This document shows positions 22,835 to 64,000 of a DNA stretch of 64,000 nt, in pieces (position 1 is the first letter of the stretch; each line of letters begins with the position of its first letter). Where the stretch lies: the NCBI RefSeq assembly GCF_037325665.1, contig NC_090248.1:18918519-18982518 (forward strand), in the 5' to 3' direction. The translations under genes were made by a program, and so were the position numbers. This DNA is from Littorina saxatilis (taxonomy: Eukaryota > Mollusca > Gastropoda > Littorinimorpha > Littorinidae). Below the pieces are notes generated by a model. It saw nothing but the letters and a program-made list of their open reading frames with translations, was not told where the DNA came from and ran no database searches.

Positions 22835-24757
22835 GTGGTGGCGGCGGGTGGCCCCTCCAGGGCCTTGGCCGCCTGGACACGCCTGGTGTCCAGCCGGTGG
22901 ATTTTGGGAATAGTGCGTTCGGGATTCCGTCTCCTCTGGGCAGAGGGGAAGGCACCTCTGTCCAGGATACCTCCGCCTTTCAGATATCCCGTGGACCCGG
23001 AAGCCAAGTCAGCCGTTCATGCGGAGGTGGCTTCCCTACTCCTGAAGGGTGCGATAGAGGAAGTTCGAGATCGAGAGTCCCTCGGCTTTTACGGCAGGCT
23101 GTTCGTGGTGCCCAAAGCCTCAGGGGCATGGAGGCCTGTTTTGGACCTGTCCACCCTGAACAAATACCTACGGGTAGTCAAGTTTGTCATGGAGACTCCT
23201 CTCTCTGTAAGGGAAGCTCTGCGTCCGGGAGATTGGGCCACGTCGGTGGATCTCACCGACGCATATTTCCATGTGCTCATGCATGTTCAAGACAGGAAAT
23301 GGCTGCGCTTTCTGTGGGGCGAGAAAGTGTTTCAATTTCGGGCACTCCCCTTCGGGCTTTCCCTGGCCCCCTGGATCTTCACGCTGGTCGTTCGCCAGCT
23401 TTGCTCCCTTGTCAGACAAGAGGGGGTACGCCTACGGGCGTATTTAGACGATTGGTTGAATCTGCATCAGGACCAGTACATGTGCAGAACTCAGACTGCG
23501 AGGGTTCTCGACCTGGCGGCTCAGCTGGGCTTTACAGTCAATCTAGGGAAGTCAGAGTTAGAACCATCCCAACGCTTCACTTACCTGGGCATGGATTTCG
23601 ATACGGTGGAGTGGTTAGTCCGTCCCTCTCAAAAGAGGGTGGACAAGCTTCAGAACTTGGTTCGCTCGTTGAAAGGAAAGAGTGTGTCCACGGCCCGGGA
23701 GTTGTCCTCCCTACTGGGGCAGATGGAATCGATGGCTCCCCTTGTGCCTCTAGGCAGGGTCCACAAGAGGCCGTTTCAGGCGGCTTTGAGGAGGCAGTGG
23801 GACCAAGCCTCTCAGGGCTGGAATGTTCGCATAGGACTGGGGAGTTGGTTCAGCAACACTACAAGTGTTTGGCTGCTCCCCTGGGTCTCTCAGGGTGTTC
23901 CGATCGTTCCTCCGGCGCCGGAGAACATTCTTGTTACAGATGCATCCATGACAGGCTGGGGTGCTCATCTGGCCGATCAGACAGCCTCAGGTCTGTGGGA
24001 TCTCTCCCTAGCTCCTCAGCACATAAACGTGCTGGAGCTGGAGGCTGTGTCTCTGGGTTTACAGGCTTTCCTGCCGCTTCTGGGGGGCAGTCATGTTCAA
24101 GTCCACACGGACAATACGACTGTGGCCGCTTACATAAATCGGCAGGGGGGCACACGCTCGCAGAAGCTGTCGGAGAGCGCTTGCCGTCTGTTGGTTTGGT
24201 GCAGCTCGCACAACATACTTCTCTCAGCGAAGTACCTGAAGGGCACGCTCAATGTTTTGGCGGATGCCCTCAGTCGGGGGGACAAGGTTCTGCACTCAGA
24301 ATGGACCCTCTCCCACCAGGCGTTGGACCGCCTTTGGGTTCAAGTATACAAGCCTTGCATAGATCTGTTTGCAACGAGATTCTCCACCAGGCTTCCCCTT
24401 TTCGTCTCACCGTTCCCGGACCCTCTGGCGTGGGCGGTGAACGCGTTGGATCTGGATTGGTCAAATCTGCAGGCGTACGCTTTTCCTCCGTTTTGCCTGC
24501 TAGGAAAGGTAGTAAGAAAAGTGGATCTGGAAAAGCCAGCGCTGGTGCTGGTTGCTCCTCTTTGGCCCAGCCAGCACTGGTATCCGGACCTTCTGCGGCT
24601 GGCAGTGCGCCCACCCATTCCTCTAGGCGTTCGAAGGGGCGACCTGTTACAGCCCAGGTCAGGGGTCCCGCACGAGAATCCGCAAGCGTTGCAGCTTCAC
24701 GGCTGGATTCTGTCAGAATCGCTCTGCGTCGTGCCGGGGCCTCGGCCACAACTTTGA
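22835..24757 (+). CDS. DIRS reverse transcriptase and RNase H ORF
   Basis: The frame carries a reverse transcriptase with the DLTDAYFH segment, PFGLSLAP and the YLDD catalytic motif. An RNase H domain follows (TDASMTGWG, ELEAVSLGL, HTDNTTVAAYIN, NVLADALSR). The C-terminal part (DLFATRFST, YAFPPF) resembles the methyltransferase-like region found after RNase H in DIRS polyproteins. It overlaps the recombinase frame downstream. Confidence 0.9.
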   Translation: MVAAGGPSRALAAWTRLVSSRWILGIVRSGFRLLWAEGKAPLSRIPPPFRYPVDPEAKSAVHAEVASLLLKGAIEEVRDRESLGFYGRLFVVPKASGAWRPVLDLSTLNKYLRVVKFVMETPLSVREALRPGDWATSVDLTDAYFHVLMHVQDRKWLRFLWGEKVFQFRALPFGLSLAPWIFTLVVRQLCSLVRQEGVRLRAYLDDWLNLHQDQYMCRTQTARVLDLAAQLGFTVNLGKSELEPSQRFTYLGMDFDTVEWLVRPSQKRVDKLQNLVRSLKGKSVSTARELSSLLGQMESMAPLVPLGRVHKRPFQAALRRQWDQASQGWNVRIGLGSWFSNTTSVWLLPWVSQGVPIVPPAPENILVTDASMTGWGAHLADQTASGLWDLSLAPQHINVLELEAVSLGLQAFLPLLGGSHVQVHTDNTTVAAYINRQGGTRSQKLSESACRLLVWCSSHNILLSAKYLKGTLNVLADALSRGDKVLHSEWTLSHQALDRLWVQVYKPCIDLFATRFSTRLPLFVSPFPDPLAWAVNALDLDWSNLQAYAFPPFCLLGKVVRKVDLEKPALVLVAPLWPSQHWYPDLLRLAVRPPIPLGVRRGDLLQPRSGVPHENPQALQLHGWILSESLCVVPGPRPQL

Positions 24758-25788
24758 AACTGGTACAGAAAGCACACAGAGACTCAACTAGCTCCGTTTA
24801 CTCTTCTCATTGGGCTGCATGGGCCAAGTGGTGCTCTGAGAATAAGGTTCAACATCTTTCCCCAAGGTCCATGGAGGTAGCCAACCACCTCTCTTGGTTG
24901 GCTAGTAGGGGGGTCTCTCCTTCTTCACTGCGAGTTAGAAGGTCTGCGATTTCTTCCACGCTTAGACAGCTCGGTCGCAAGATCAATCTTGACGGTGTCA
25001 TTTCAAGCGTGCTTAAGGGAGCTGCCCTTGATGCAGCTCTCTCAAGATCACAGCTCCCTGCCTGGGATCTGTTTGTGGTTCTCCGTTTCCTTGCATCGGA
25101 GGACTTTGAGCCTCTCCGGTTGGCTAGTTTACCTAATTTGACGAGAAAAACTCTGTTTTTGGTCTTGCTGGCCACGGCTAGGAGGGGTAGCGAGGTGCAC
25201 GCACTTTCTGGTCTCGCTAAAGATATTTCCCTGGAGAGGGATGGCTCCTACTCTTTGAGATTTACGTCTAATTTTCTCGCTAAAAATCAAAAGCCCGGTC
25301 AGGCTTCGCCTTGCATTCGTATTCCACCCTTGAGCGATATACTCGCTCCTGGAGACCCCGATCTGTCAAATTGTCCTGTCAGGGCGTTAAGCAGCTACCT
25401 GTCTAGGTCTTCGCCGATTCGCTCGGAAACTCAGAAATTACTGTTTATATCCCTCAACACTGTGCGAGCGAAGGATATCTCGAAGGTCACCTTGACTAAA
25501 TGGGTTTCACTGACCATTAAGCAAGCGTATGGATGGTGGCAACGCCAGTCTGGCGAGGTCAGGGCGGTGCTTCCTCTTACGTCAGCCAGGACGCACGAAG
25601 CGAGGGCTTGGGCGTCTTCTGTGGCCGTGCTTCGCTCAGGGCGCCTATCAGAGGTCCTGGCGGCGGCTTATTGGAAATCTGAGGACGTGTTCATCAATTT
25701 TTATTTGAGAGACATTGCTGCAAGGCGGCAAGATGGCAGTGCGGCTTTGCCGGCTCTCGTGGCTGCAGGGCAGGTCCTGCGGTCTTAA
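24700..25788 (+). CDS. DIRS tyrosine recombinase
   Basis: The last third of the frame that is open from 22795 encodes a tyrosine recombinase. It has an N-terminal SAM-like helical part (SSHWAAWAKWC), ARRGSEVHAL with the first catalytic arginine, the THEARAWA box (H-x-x-R) and the FYLRD tyrosine near the end. The start is uncertain: the upstream part of the frame is a shadow of the reverse transcriptase, and overlap of these two frames is normal for DIRS. Confidence 0.85.
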   Translation, partial: RLDSVRIALRRAGASATTLKLVQKAHRDSTSSVYSSHWAAWAKWCSENKVQHLSPRSMEVANHLSWLASRGVSPSSLRVRRSAISSTLRQLGRKINLDGVISSVLKGAALDAALSRSQLPAWDLFVVLRFLASEDFEPLRLASLPNLTRKTLFLVLLATARRGSEVHALSGLAKDISLERDGSYSLRFTSNFLAKNQKPGQASPCIRIPPLSDILAPGDPDLSNCPVRALSSYLSRSSPIRSETQKLLFISLNTVRAKDISKVTLTKWVSLTIKQAYGWWQRQSGEVRAVLPLTSARTHEARAWASSVAVLRSGRLSEVLAAAYWKSEDVFINFYLRDIAARRQDGSAALPALVAAGQVLRS

Positions 25789-25823
25789 GTTGGTAAGTAC
25801 CCTCCTCCTATAGTAGCAATCTG

Positions 25824-25910
25824 CTATATGTGAGTTGGGTAAGATATGTAATTTAATTAAAAATTTTAATAATAAATTTTCATTTGATTAATATACTTAC
25901 CCAACTCACA
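25824..25910 (+). repeat. DIRS internal complementary region
   Basis: Contains GTGAGTTGGGTAAGATATG and, inverted, TATACTTACCCAACTCAC, the complements of the left and right element ends. It is thought to act in circularising the cDNA before recombinase-mediated integration. Confidence 0.88.
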
Positions 25911-25981
25911 TCGTTTATTCCCTCCCGCCTCCCCGCTGTGGGGGGTATGGGGGTCTAAAAAAGTAGTGAGTTGGGCTTCGT

Positions 25982-26208
25982 GTAGAATGACAAGATGGCG
26001 GCATATGCGCGCGCATATGGAAGGCAGCCTCCCTTACGGGCTGACTTGGATACCCTTACGGGTCTCGGTCACTCTTTTTTAGAGGCGTCTTCCTTGTTGC
26101 TAAGGGGACGCGTACAGCGATATCAGCACTGAACTATGGGTTAATTGCTATATGTGAGTTGGGTAAGTATATTAATCAAATGAAAATTTATTATTAAAAT
26201 TTTTAATT
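25982..26208 (+). repeat. DIRS right inverted terminal repeat
   Basis: Complement of the left terminal repeat, with a longer outer extension rich in A and T. Confidence 0.9.
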
Positions 26209-26301
26209 GACATTTTGACATCCAGGGATCAAATGACAGCAAATAATTGCAATGTTCCTCTTTTTAGAATCATATTTTGAAATCTGTCATGTTCAAAAAC
26301 G

Positions 26302-26925
26302 CTCCCATGGGGTCGCCTTCAGGCGGCGGGAGTGTTTCCACAGAGCTACCCCACCCCTTTACTTCTCTTCTTTTGTCTTATTTCTGCCTTACCAGTCCTT
26401 TCACCTATATTTCCTTCCAAGAAAACTCTCCCTACTATTCCCTGCAGTTTTCCAATTCTTTTCTTGTTGTCTTATTTCTACCTGACTGGATCCATCACCT
26501 TTATTTCACTTACCAAAAGTCTTCTTTTCCACATCCTTATTTCTCTGCCCCCCGCATGTTGTAAGAGGCGACTAACGGATTCTGTTTCTCCTTTTACCCT
26601 TGTTGAGTGGTTCTTGTATAGAATATAGTCAATGTTTGTAAAGATTTTAGTCAAGCAGTATGTAAGAAATGTTTAGTCCTTTGTACTGGAAACTTGCATT
26701 CTCCCAGTAAGGTCATATATTGTACTACGTTGCAAGCCCCTGGAGCAATTTTTTGATTAGTGCTTTTGTGAACAAGAAACACTTAACAAGTGGCTCTATC
26801 CCATCTCCCCCCTTTCCCCTATCCCATCTCCCCCCTTTCCCCTATCCCATCTCCCCCCTTTCCCTCGTCGCGATATAACCTTCGTGGTTGAAAACGACGT
26901 TAAACACCAAATAAAGAAAGAAAAG
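26302..26925 (+). mobile_element. SINE-like retroposon with 13-bp target duplication
   Basis: ATGTTCAAAAACG is duplicated at 26289-26301 and 26926-26938. The body contains the GTAAGAGGCGACTAACGG motif (one base changed here) and ends with AATAAAGAAAGAAAAG. The 3' half is shared with the split copy at 50298-55287. A 22-bp CT-rich tandem repeat lies at about 26797-26866. I did not recognise a tRNA or 5S head. Confidence 0.85.
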
Positions 26926-26938
26926 ATGTTCAAAAACG

Positions 26939-28551
26939 AATTTTCCCTACCAGCACAAGCACAATGTATAGACTGATTAGATATAGCGATGATCTTTTCA
27001 CATAAACTCATTGCAGTTCAGTGCGGCGACTGAACACAGTTCAATATTCTGCAAACCATCAGCCCAGGAAAAGCCGGGTATTCTGGCAGTTAACATTAAG
27101 TGTGCAAATGTATGACTGAAACAGTGAAAGATGACTTGATGCACATACACACAAAGAAACGATACCACTCCGATATTTCTGCTGATAGACATTTATTTGG
27201 AAGTTCAAAACGGATAAGTTCCTTCATTCATTCACGAAAAGAAGTTCTAACTTACTTCTGCTGTTCGTGAAATTGATACCATGAACACCCTCAACAGCGT
27301 TAGTTCTCTCCCTTCTCCTCCCCCAATGAATACAAACATAATGTACACGCACACACTTGCATGCAAACTCTGAAAATTTAGCCAAACAACAAGAGGTCTA
27401 TACTTCTACCGGCACCAACTAGACGAGGACTTTATCAAGAACAAAATCATCTCACTAAGACTTGGACTTAATACATAGAAGTCTGCAGTATGATTTGAAG
27501 CAATTGCACACAAAAACAAGACACAAAAATGTTTATCATCCAGTTAGCTTGCTTCTGACAGGGTTGATTCAGTTCTACAGATTCCAAATGAATGCAATTC
27601 AATAATTAAAGATGACGTCTTTCCTGTGTAAACCATCTTGTAACTCAAAACAGATTCATCTAGGCTTTTACATGGGATAAGAGCAGCCCTTCATTTGGAC
27701 ACACAATCTACCAGTTTGCTGCTTTCTATGTGAGCACAATTTGTTTGCTAAATTAATTGCATAACAGACACTTACGTCAGTCTGTGAACTCAATTCTACA
27801 AAACAATTTCCATTCTGCACTGAAATTAGCCAGGCTGGAGATATGGAGTATGTGTCCAAAGTGGAAGGGTGCTGTTATCCCATGTAAAAGTCTTGACAGA
27901 TCTGTGGTGTTTTATATCAAAGGTACAGTCTGAAAGCCCCACCCCCCTCCCCCCAGGTAACAGATTATGTGAAACTGTTTATTCCCCACATTATCAGACA
28001 AGCTGGACAAAAGACCATGCTGGTTATTGGCTGAACTCTTGGAGCGTGCCTAACAAATACCAATGCTGACATATTCATACTGACAAACTGGTTGGAGAGC
28101 TCATGACTGTTCAGTAAAACAAAAATACTGCAATCTCATGGCATGAGAAAGTTTCAAATGTGAACAAGATATGACAAGATCAATACATGCGATCGAATTC
28201 TGAACCAGAATCAAGTTAGATATTCTGTAATAGGCATATCCTGTATGTGTCTTTATTCTCTCAACTGCAACATTGAGATGCCTGATGGATCAATTATATA
28301 CAAAATATTCTGCTACGTACATTCTATTTTTATTGCGTTTCAATCAATCATCCTTGTATTCCATGTACAATACAACAACAGACATCACATGTGAGGAAAA
28401 AAGAGTTAAGACCAAGATTTTAGGTTAAAGCTGACACTGATGAACCTGGTATATGTATTGAACTTTGTTTTAGTTGCATAACTATCGTAGCATCTGAACT
28501 ATTGTAGCATCTGCTTTGTAACTAATATCGGACATGACAAAATTTAATAAA
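26939..28551. other. Intergenic stretch, nothing recognised
   Basis: AT-rich sequence with no supported exons or bounded repeats. Reading frames are short and appear on both strands. Confidence 0.5.
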
Positions 28552-29352
28552 CAAGAAGGGCAAAGCCCATGCGACTCACATGCTTGACCTTGACCTTTAC
28601 AGCAATGACATCATACACTAAGAACTGCTTTACACATTTTTCCTACAACAAGGTCAAGGTCATCCAAGGTCATGCAACACAAAGCTGTTAATTCAAGACA
28701 TAGGAAGTACAATGGTGCTTATTGGCTCTTTCTACCATGAGATATGGTTACTTTTAGTGGTTAACTACCTTATTTTGGTCACATTTCATAAGGGTCAAAG
28801 TGACCTTGACCTTGATCATATGTGACCAAATGTGTCTCATGATGAAAGCATAACATGTGCCCCACATAATTTTTAAGTTTGAAACAGTTATCTTCCATAG
28901 TTCAGGGTCAAGGTCACTTCAAAATATGTATACAATCCAACTTTGAAGAGCTCCTGTGACCTTGACCTTGAAGCAAGGTAAACCAAACTGGTATCAAAAG
29001 ATGGGGCTTACTTTGCCCTATATATCATATATAGGTGAGGTATTGAATCTCAAAAACTTCAGAGAAAATGGGAAAAATGTGAAAAATAGCTGTTTTTTAG
29101 GCAACATTTATGGCCCCTGCGACCTTGACCTTGAAGCAAGGTCAAGATGCTATGTATGTTTTTTGGGGCCTTGTCATCATACACCATCTTGCCAAATTTG
29201 GTACTGATAGACTGAATAGTGTCCAAGAAATATCCAACGTTAAAGTTTTCCGGACGGACGGACGGACGGACGTCCGGACGGACGGACGGACGGACGGACG
29301 GACGGACGACTCGGGTGAGTACATAGACTCACTTTTGCTTCGCATGTGAGTC
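28552..29352 (-). mobile_element. TCAAGGTCA-rich dispersed element, copy 2
   Basis: Reverse orientation relative to copy 1. The GGGCAAAGCCC palindrome lies at the left end (28559-28569) and the GACTCACATGCG end at the right. The CCGT tandem run is longer here (29251-29308). Short deletions separate it from copy 1. Confidence 0.8.
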
Positions 29353-30795
29353 AAAAACGCTCGCGCTGGACCCCAGTATGAAAGTTTTTGTCTTGTGCAC
29401 GTTTAAGACCAAGTGATTGCTCTGTGTGAATTACAGGCATTCCCTTTGCTATATAAATACATTGCATGCGAGCCGAGGATGTGCGTGGTGACTGGCCTTT
29501 CTCTTTTATTTGATCACAGTGAAAAATATACATGTACTGCCGACCCTCTTCATAACTTAACAATATAAATGTTTGGAATGCCTGTGGTGTGAATGTTGGT
29601 TTCTGACCAGAAATGCAGATCTATCTCTGGCCGATTCATAGATTCAACCTACAAACTGCGACCTCATCTGTGATCAGATGGCCAAGCAATGCGTGAAATC
29701 TTTAATTCTAAAGCCTTATGGCTCATTTTGACAAGCATTAAACGGATGAAATTAACCACATGCAGTTTATTCTTCAGAAAAATGCACACAAAAAATGGGT
29801 TGGGTTCAGTGATTTGTACATAAACGTCTTCCTCACGATAGATTCGCTGATTTGTCTTATGAAGCCGTCATCAACACGAACACAATGATTGCAGAAGCAA
29901 ACCCTGTACCTACACGACCGAGACACAAGACTGATTATTTCATAGCTGCAATGTGAATAGAGAACAAAGATGTTTTGGGTAAGCTTACTCACGTCGGGTC
30001 TTCACTGACAAGCTAGGAACAGACGGAAAATTCCGAACAAAAGTAAATGACGTCAAAGTCTCTTTCGCTTTGCGTGTAACTTTGTCATGACGTCTTTTTG
30101 TGACGACAGTATCCGCTGGCTGGCTGTTCTATCAGGCTGCCTGGCTGGCTGTTGCTCCGTGTGAATTCCTCCCACCGCCAAGTCGTTTTTGTGGTTTATT
30201 TCGCATTTAGGTCCCAGGTAACATTATGAAGTTTTAATACGATCAATCGGACCTATTATCAAGTTAGTGTATCAACTTTTGAACGAACTGCGCCCAGTAG
30301 TTTCCCAGCAATAATCTGTTAAGTCGAGACAGACACACACATACACACACATACACACAATTAAAGTCTGTTGAGCCCAAGTACTAGCGTACTCAGGGAT
30401 AAAATTAAGAAATATAAAAAAAATACCAAAGACTCTTTTCTTTTTCAAAGTCAAAGTGACTTTCCTTCTTGGAGTATATTTACATGATTCAAAACTAATT
30501 GTAGAAAAACACGAGTGTGAGCTAAATGGGGCTTTCAAGGTAACCAACACTGCATAAATGAAAAGCTTGCTGAGCAGAAGAATTATTCTTGCCACAGGTG
30601 TCATTTTGCAAAATTAATTCAACAACCAAAAATTCCCAGTCAACTTCAACAAATCAGCTGGTTTTTTTTGCTGTAAGCGTCCAAATGGAAGAATGCCCTT
30701 GGAACACCAAACAGCTTAGATGGATCTGTGAGGGTATCTTGGGAAGGAAGGTATCTTGAAACAAAAAGCTGCATGTTTCTGTCTGCCCCTCTTCT
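29353..30795. other. Intergenic stretch, nothing recognised
   Basis: No exon was supported. The only regularities are short AC runs near 30330-30358. Confidence 0.5.
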
Positions 30796-31092
30796 GGTTT
30801 GTTTGTTTGCTTAACGCCCAGCCGACCACGAAGGACCATATCAGGGCGGTGCTGCTATGACATATAACGTGCGCCACACACAAGACAGAAGTCGCAGCAC
30901 AGGCTTCATGTCTCACCCAGTCACATTATTCTGACACCGTACCAACCAGTCCTAGCACTAACCCCATAATGCCAGACGCCAAGCCACTAGATTGCCAATT
31001 TTTAAGTCTTAGGTATGACCCGGCCGGGGTTCGAACCCATGACCTCCCGATCACGGGGCGGACGCTTTACCACAAGGCCAACCGTGCCGGTA
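30796..31092 (-). mobile_element. Full-length tRNA-headed SINE with CAAA tail
   Basis: On the minus strand the head carries an A box (TTGGCCTTGTGGTAAAGCG) and a B box (GGGTTCGAACCCC). The body contains CGTTATATGTCATAGCAGCA, and the tail is (CAAA)n. Truncated members of the family lie at 11097-11182, 49160-49207 and 56822-56900. No clean target duplication was seen here. Confidence 0.85.
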
Positions 31093-31241
31093 TATAGGAA
31101 TTGCTATTACATTTGCTTTCGGAAAATTCTATGGTCAGCCAAAGCTTCTTGAAATCAAACACAAACCGTATGGATTTTTAGATTTGCTATAACAAAACAA
31201 AGAAAAAAACACACGCCAAAAATAACAACAATAATAAGTTG

Positions 31242-31247
31242 TTTATT
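31242..31247 (-). terminator. METAP2: Candidate METAP2 polyadenylation signal
   Basis: AATAAA on the minus strand, 421 bases after the METAP2 stop codon. It is the first canonical hexamer noticed downstream. Confidence 0.4.
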
Positions 31248-31667
31248 TCACAATGACACATTCAGAATATCATAGGCTTTGTCTAACAATATGACAGCAA
31301 CAGGAACAATCTCATCAGGAGGGGTAACTTTGAAGAAGTGTATTGCATGCTGAAGAAAAACTATGCTCCACTTCAAAACCCAGGCAGATTTGCAGCATGC
31401 TCTTGATGCTGTCACTGTTTTTCACTGCCATTTAGGCAGCCCTACTCCCTTTTCAGGGGAACTACTCCCTTCTGACCCTCCCGTCCCTTTCCCAGGCAAT
31501 ATACCCAGATTCTCCCTCCTTACTGCGCACCCCAAATTCTGAAAACAACCCACACAACCTGTCCATATATTTGATACCACCCACCTCTTTCCCTCCATAA
31601 TCCGAAACTCCCCCCATCCCACTCCCTAAAAAAAAAAGAACACCCTGCAGAACAATTAAATCGGTCG

Positions 31668-42795
<11,128 letters not shown>

Positions 42796-43536
42796 GATTG
42801 GATCAGATATGCAAAATCGTGGATCGGAGATGCATAAAGTGTAGACAATTAAATGTAAAACCACACAAACGCAAAATTAAAACTGCACAATATGTACTTC
42901 ATTCTTTTGAAAAATAAATGTGATGGCTGCCAATACAGCGTTTGTTAGGTAAACACGAAAAATTATGATAATCACATTTTAACTTTTTACAACGCACATG
43001 TACATCATACGCCATTTTGCAGATTCTCCGAAGACGTGCGTAAAATAAATTGTTGAATTTTGTCCGTACTTTTGGTCTACAGCAGTTTTATTTGTAGCTA
43101 TTATACACTGCCAAACGTTTGAAATTTTGAAAATGAAGATCGTCTTTGATGGCTGTCATAAATTAACCCTTAGATCTTGAAAATGACTGAAATAGGTGAC
43201 TGATTCAGTGATTGTGGGACTGGAACACTCACGGCGGAGGAAGAGTTATCGCAGACATTCGCAGAACAAAGTATCAGCATATCTACTGTTTAAAACCTAC
43301 TCGATTTCATGTTACTTTGGTATGTGACGATGACATTGACATAGTTGTCATACGTTACGTTGACTGGTCTGATCATGTGGAAGAATCAAGTAGTCATTCT
43401 TCGGCGGTAATCAGTTCAATGCCAAAGGCTACAGAACCACTTCAATCAGAGGTATTTTTCGGATGTAATTTGTAAAGGGTGTTTTTATTTTGATTTGTCC
43501 CTATGGCTTTAGCTTTACCGTTTTGTTTGATTGCAG
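42796..43536. promoter_or_regulatory. Shared head-to-head promoter region of METAP2 and the RBM gene
   Basis: The METAP2 start codon is at 42795 on the minus strand. The RBM start is at 43553 on the plus strand after an acceptor ending at 43536, so its first noncoding exon must lie in or near this interval. Neither transcription start was located. The bidirectional arrangement is inferred from gene orientation and distance. Confidence 0.5.
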
Positions 43537-43552
43537 ATTGGTGATTATCAGC

Positions 43553-62696
<19,144 letters not shown>

Positions 62697-62773
62697 GTAT
62701 TTCATTTGCTACAGTCAATAACAAAAATATGCTTTGGAAACTCATACAGAAATAAATGTGACTATTTGTATTA

Positions 62774-64000
62774 CAGTGGTACCTCCCTTTATGACCCCTC
62801 TCTTTTATGGGTCCCTCAATATTACGACCGACTTTTCTCTGACGGATTTTTTCTCCTTCTTTGTCTTAGTATTTCTCACCTCCATATTACGTCCCCCTCT
62901 CTAATACGACATACGACCGACCATACATGGACTTATAACGACTTTTCCCAAAATTATCATGGGTTTGGTTTACTCTAACTTATATCTCCAGTCGAGTGAG
63001 TAAGCGATACGGACACAAACACGTGCTGAAATCCTGTCCGTGTACAACATCACTTCGGCACGCAAACGGCTGAAGCCATGGTTTTTCGTTTCTATTTTAG
63101 TTCATTACTTTATTTTGAATAGATAAAGGTCATTCGCTAGATGTCTGCTTCATTTTGCAAAGAACTGTGCAGGAACTCCTACCTTTTAAACACGCAAAGT
63201 TACAGAAATGTTATGAAAGTAATCCGAACATCGAACCAAAACCGAAAGTTGTGGTGACGTCATGAAATTTTGCGATGTACGTATGCAAAGCGTGTGTAAA
63301 CATTTTCGGTCTAGCTAACAATGGCGGCCGACGAACATGGGTTTTGAAATCTGGAACTGTTCTTGATTTTTCCCGATCCGTGACCGAATGACGCGATATA
63401 CAACCACGCGTTCGTTTGAATCAATAAATTCTCCTCAGAATCCCGTCAGTGAAGTTTGAAGGTGAGCAGTGGAGTGTCCTAAATTACTCAACTCTGTGGA
63501 CAGTCCGTAGTGCAGTTGTCCCTTGAATGAGCGAGTCAAGTTTCATTGTGAAAACTGACGCTTTTGGCTACAATTTTACATCAGTTTCAACACACTGCCG
63601 CGGTTCTTATTTGTTTTGTTCCTTGCGTTTGGGACACTTTTCTTTGTTTTTAACCAAATCGTTGCTGGGTATCGTATGACTATGATTAGTAGCTGGTATC
63701 GACATCGATGTGCATGTTTTGGGACCGCATGCTTTCGTTCGACCTCAGTTTGTTTATTTCAAACCTTAACCCACGAGTAGTTACGGGGCTTCATTAAACA
63801 AGCAAGAAAACTGTGTGTGTAATTAATTGAATTAGAAAACAGGTTACCATAATCGTTTAAGGAAAGAATAACATTACTTTGTGGGGGGCATCAATCAAAA
63901 CGCTAATGTCATTCCGGATCATTGACGGACCCGGACATAACAAAACAATCTTCCATGTTACGACCCCTCCATATAACGACCGAATTTTGGTTACATTTTC
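62774..64000. mobile_element. Tc1/pogo-type element, right end at or beyond the window edge
   Basis: CAGTGGTACCTCCC follows TA at 62772-62773. The left subterminal part (ATTACGACCGACTTTT) pairs with ATAACGACCGAATTTTGG (partial complement arrangement) near 63975-63992, so the right terminal repeat is only partly in the window. No transposase frame was found between. It lies in RBM intron 10. Confidence 0.55.

Larger units (their letters stand above)
20466..26208 (+). mobile_element. DIRS-family tyrosine-recombinase retrotransposon, whole-looking
   Basis: The inverted terminal repeats are 20466-20665 and 25982-26208. An internal complementary region at about 25824-25910 carries the complements of both outer ends side by side, the hallmark of DIRS elements. 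Three overlapping coding parts follow in order: a gag-like frame, reverse transcriptase/RNase H, and a tyrosine recombinase. All read open, no break was noticed, and the terminal repeats still match closely, so the copy is young. As usual for DIRS, no target duplication is evident. Confidence 0.93.

Noticed and set aside
22795-24700. Upstream two thirds of the long frame ending at 25788
   Set aside because: Out-of-frame reading of the DIRS reverse transcriptase region; only the end encodes the recombinase.
26797-26866. CRISPR-like short repeat series
   Set aside because: Three adjacent CT-rich units without unique spacers, inside a SINE in a eukaryotic genome.

Overview
This is a eukaryotic, intron-rich and very repeat-rich chromosome segment. 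Gene content (METAP2, WASHC1, an RBM5/RBM10-family splicing factor) and repeat content (tRNA-headed SINEs with GAA-type tails, CCGTCC-rich dispersed repeats, a DIRS element) point to a lophotrochozoan, most likely a gastropod mollusc. The organism is an inference; no search was possible.

Four host genes can be read. (1) 6025-8317 (-): a 641-residue lysine/serine-rich, histone-H1-like repeat protein with an unrecognised C-terminal domain. (2) 17033-19279 (+): WASHC1, 474 residues in three coding exons. (3) 31668-42795 (-): METAP2, 478 residues in twelve coding exons; all exon phases agree and the five metal ligands fall at the same residue numbers as in the human enzyme. (4) 43553-62696 onward (+): an RBM5/RBM10-type protein, ten coding exons (552 residues) before the window ends. 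METAP2 and the RBM gene are head to head and probably share the 42796-43536 promoter region.

The rest is mostly mobile DNA. 1-540 is a 174-bp satellite. 3.5-5.9 kb holds an inverted pair of MITE-like elements around a SINE. 9-17 kb holds microsatellites, Helitron-like ends, a TCAAGGTCA-rich repeat and a recent 867-bp tandem duplication. 20466-26208 is a whole-looking DIRS retrotransposon. METAP2 introns carry SINEs, two minisatellites, a Helitron inside a DIRS-derived foldback element, and another TCAAGGTCA repeat abutting a splice acceptor.

The most striking region is the 11.5-kb intron 6 of the RBM gene (48202-59730). A TCAAGGTCA repeat was entered by an 8.35-kb hAT-like transposon (48979-57331) whose 694-residue transposase, with one intron, reads open throughout. 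A SINE landed in that intron, and a 4.6-kb element with its own terminal inverted repeats, TATA target duplication and about fifteen copies of a TTTGTC...ACGATC motif then split the SINE. Target duplications or repeat interruption support each step. Four further elements in the same gene have related CAGRC-type ends, most with 6-bp target duplications.
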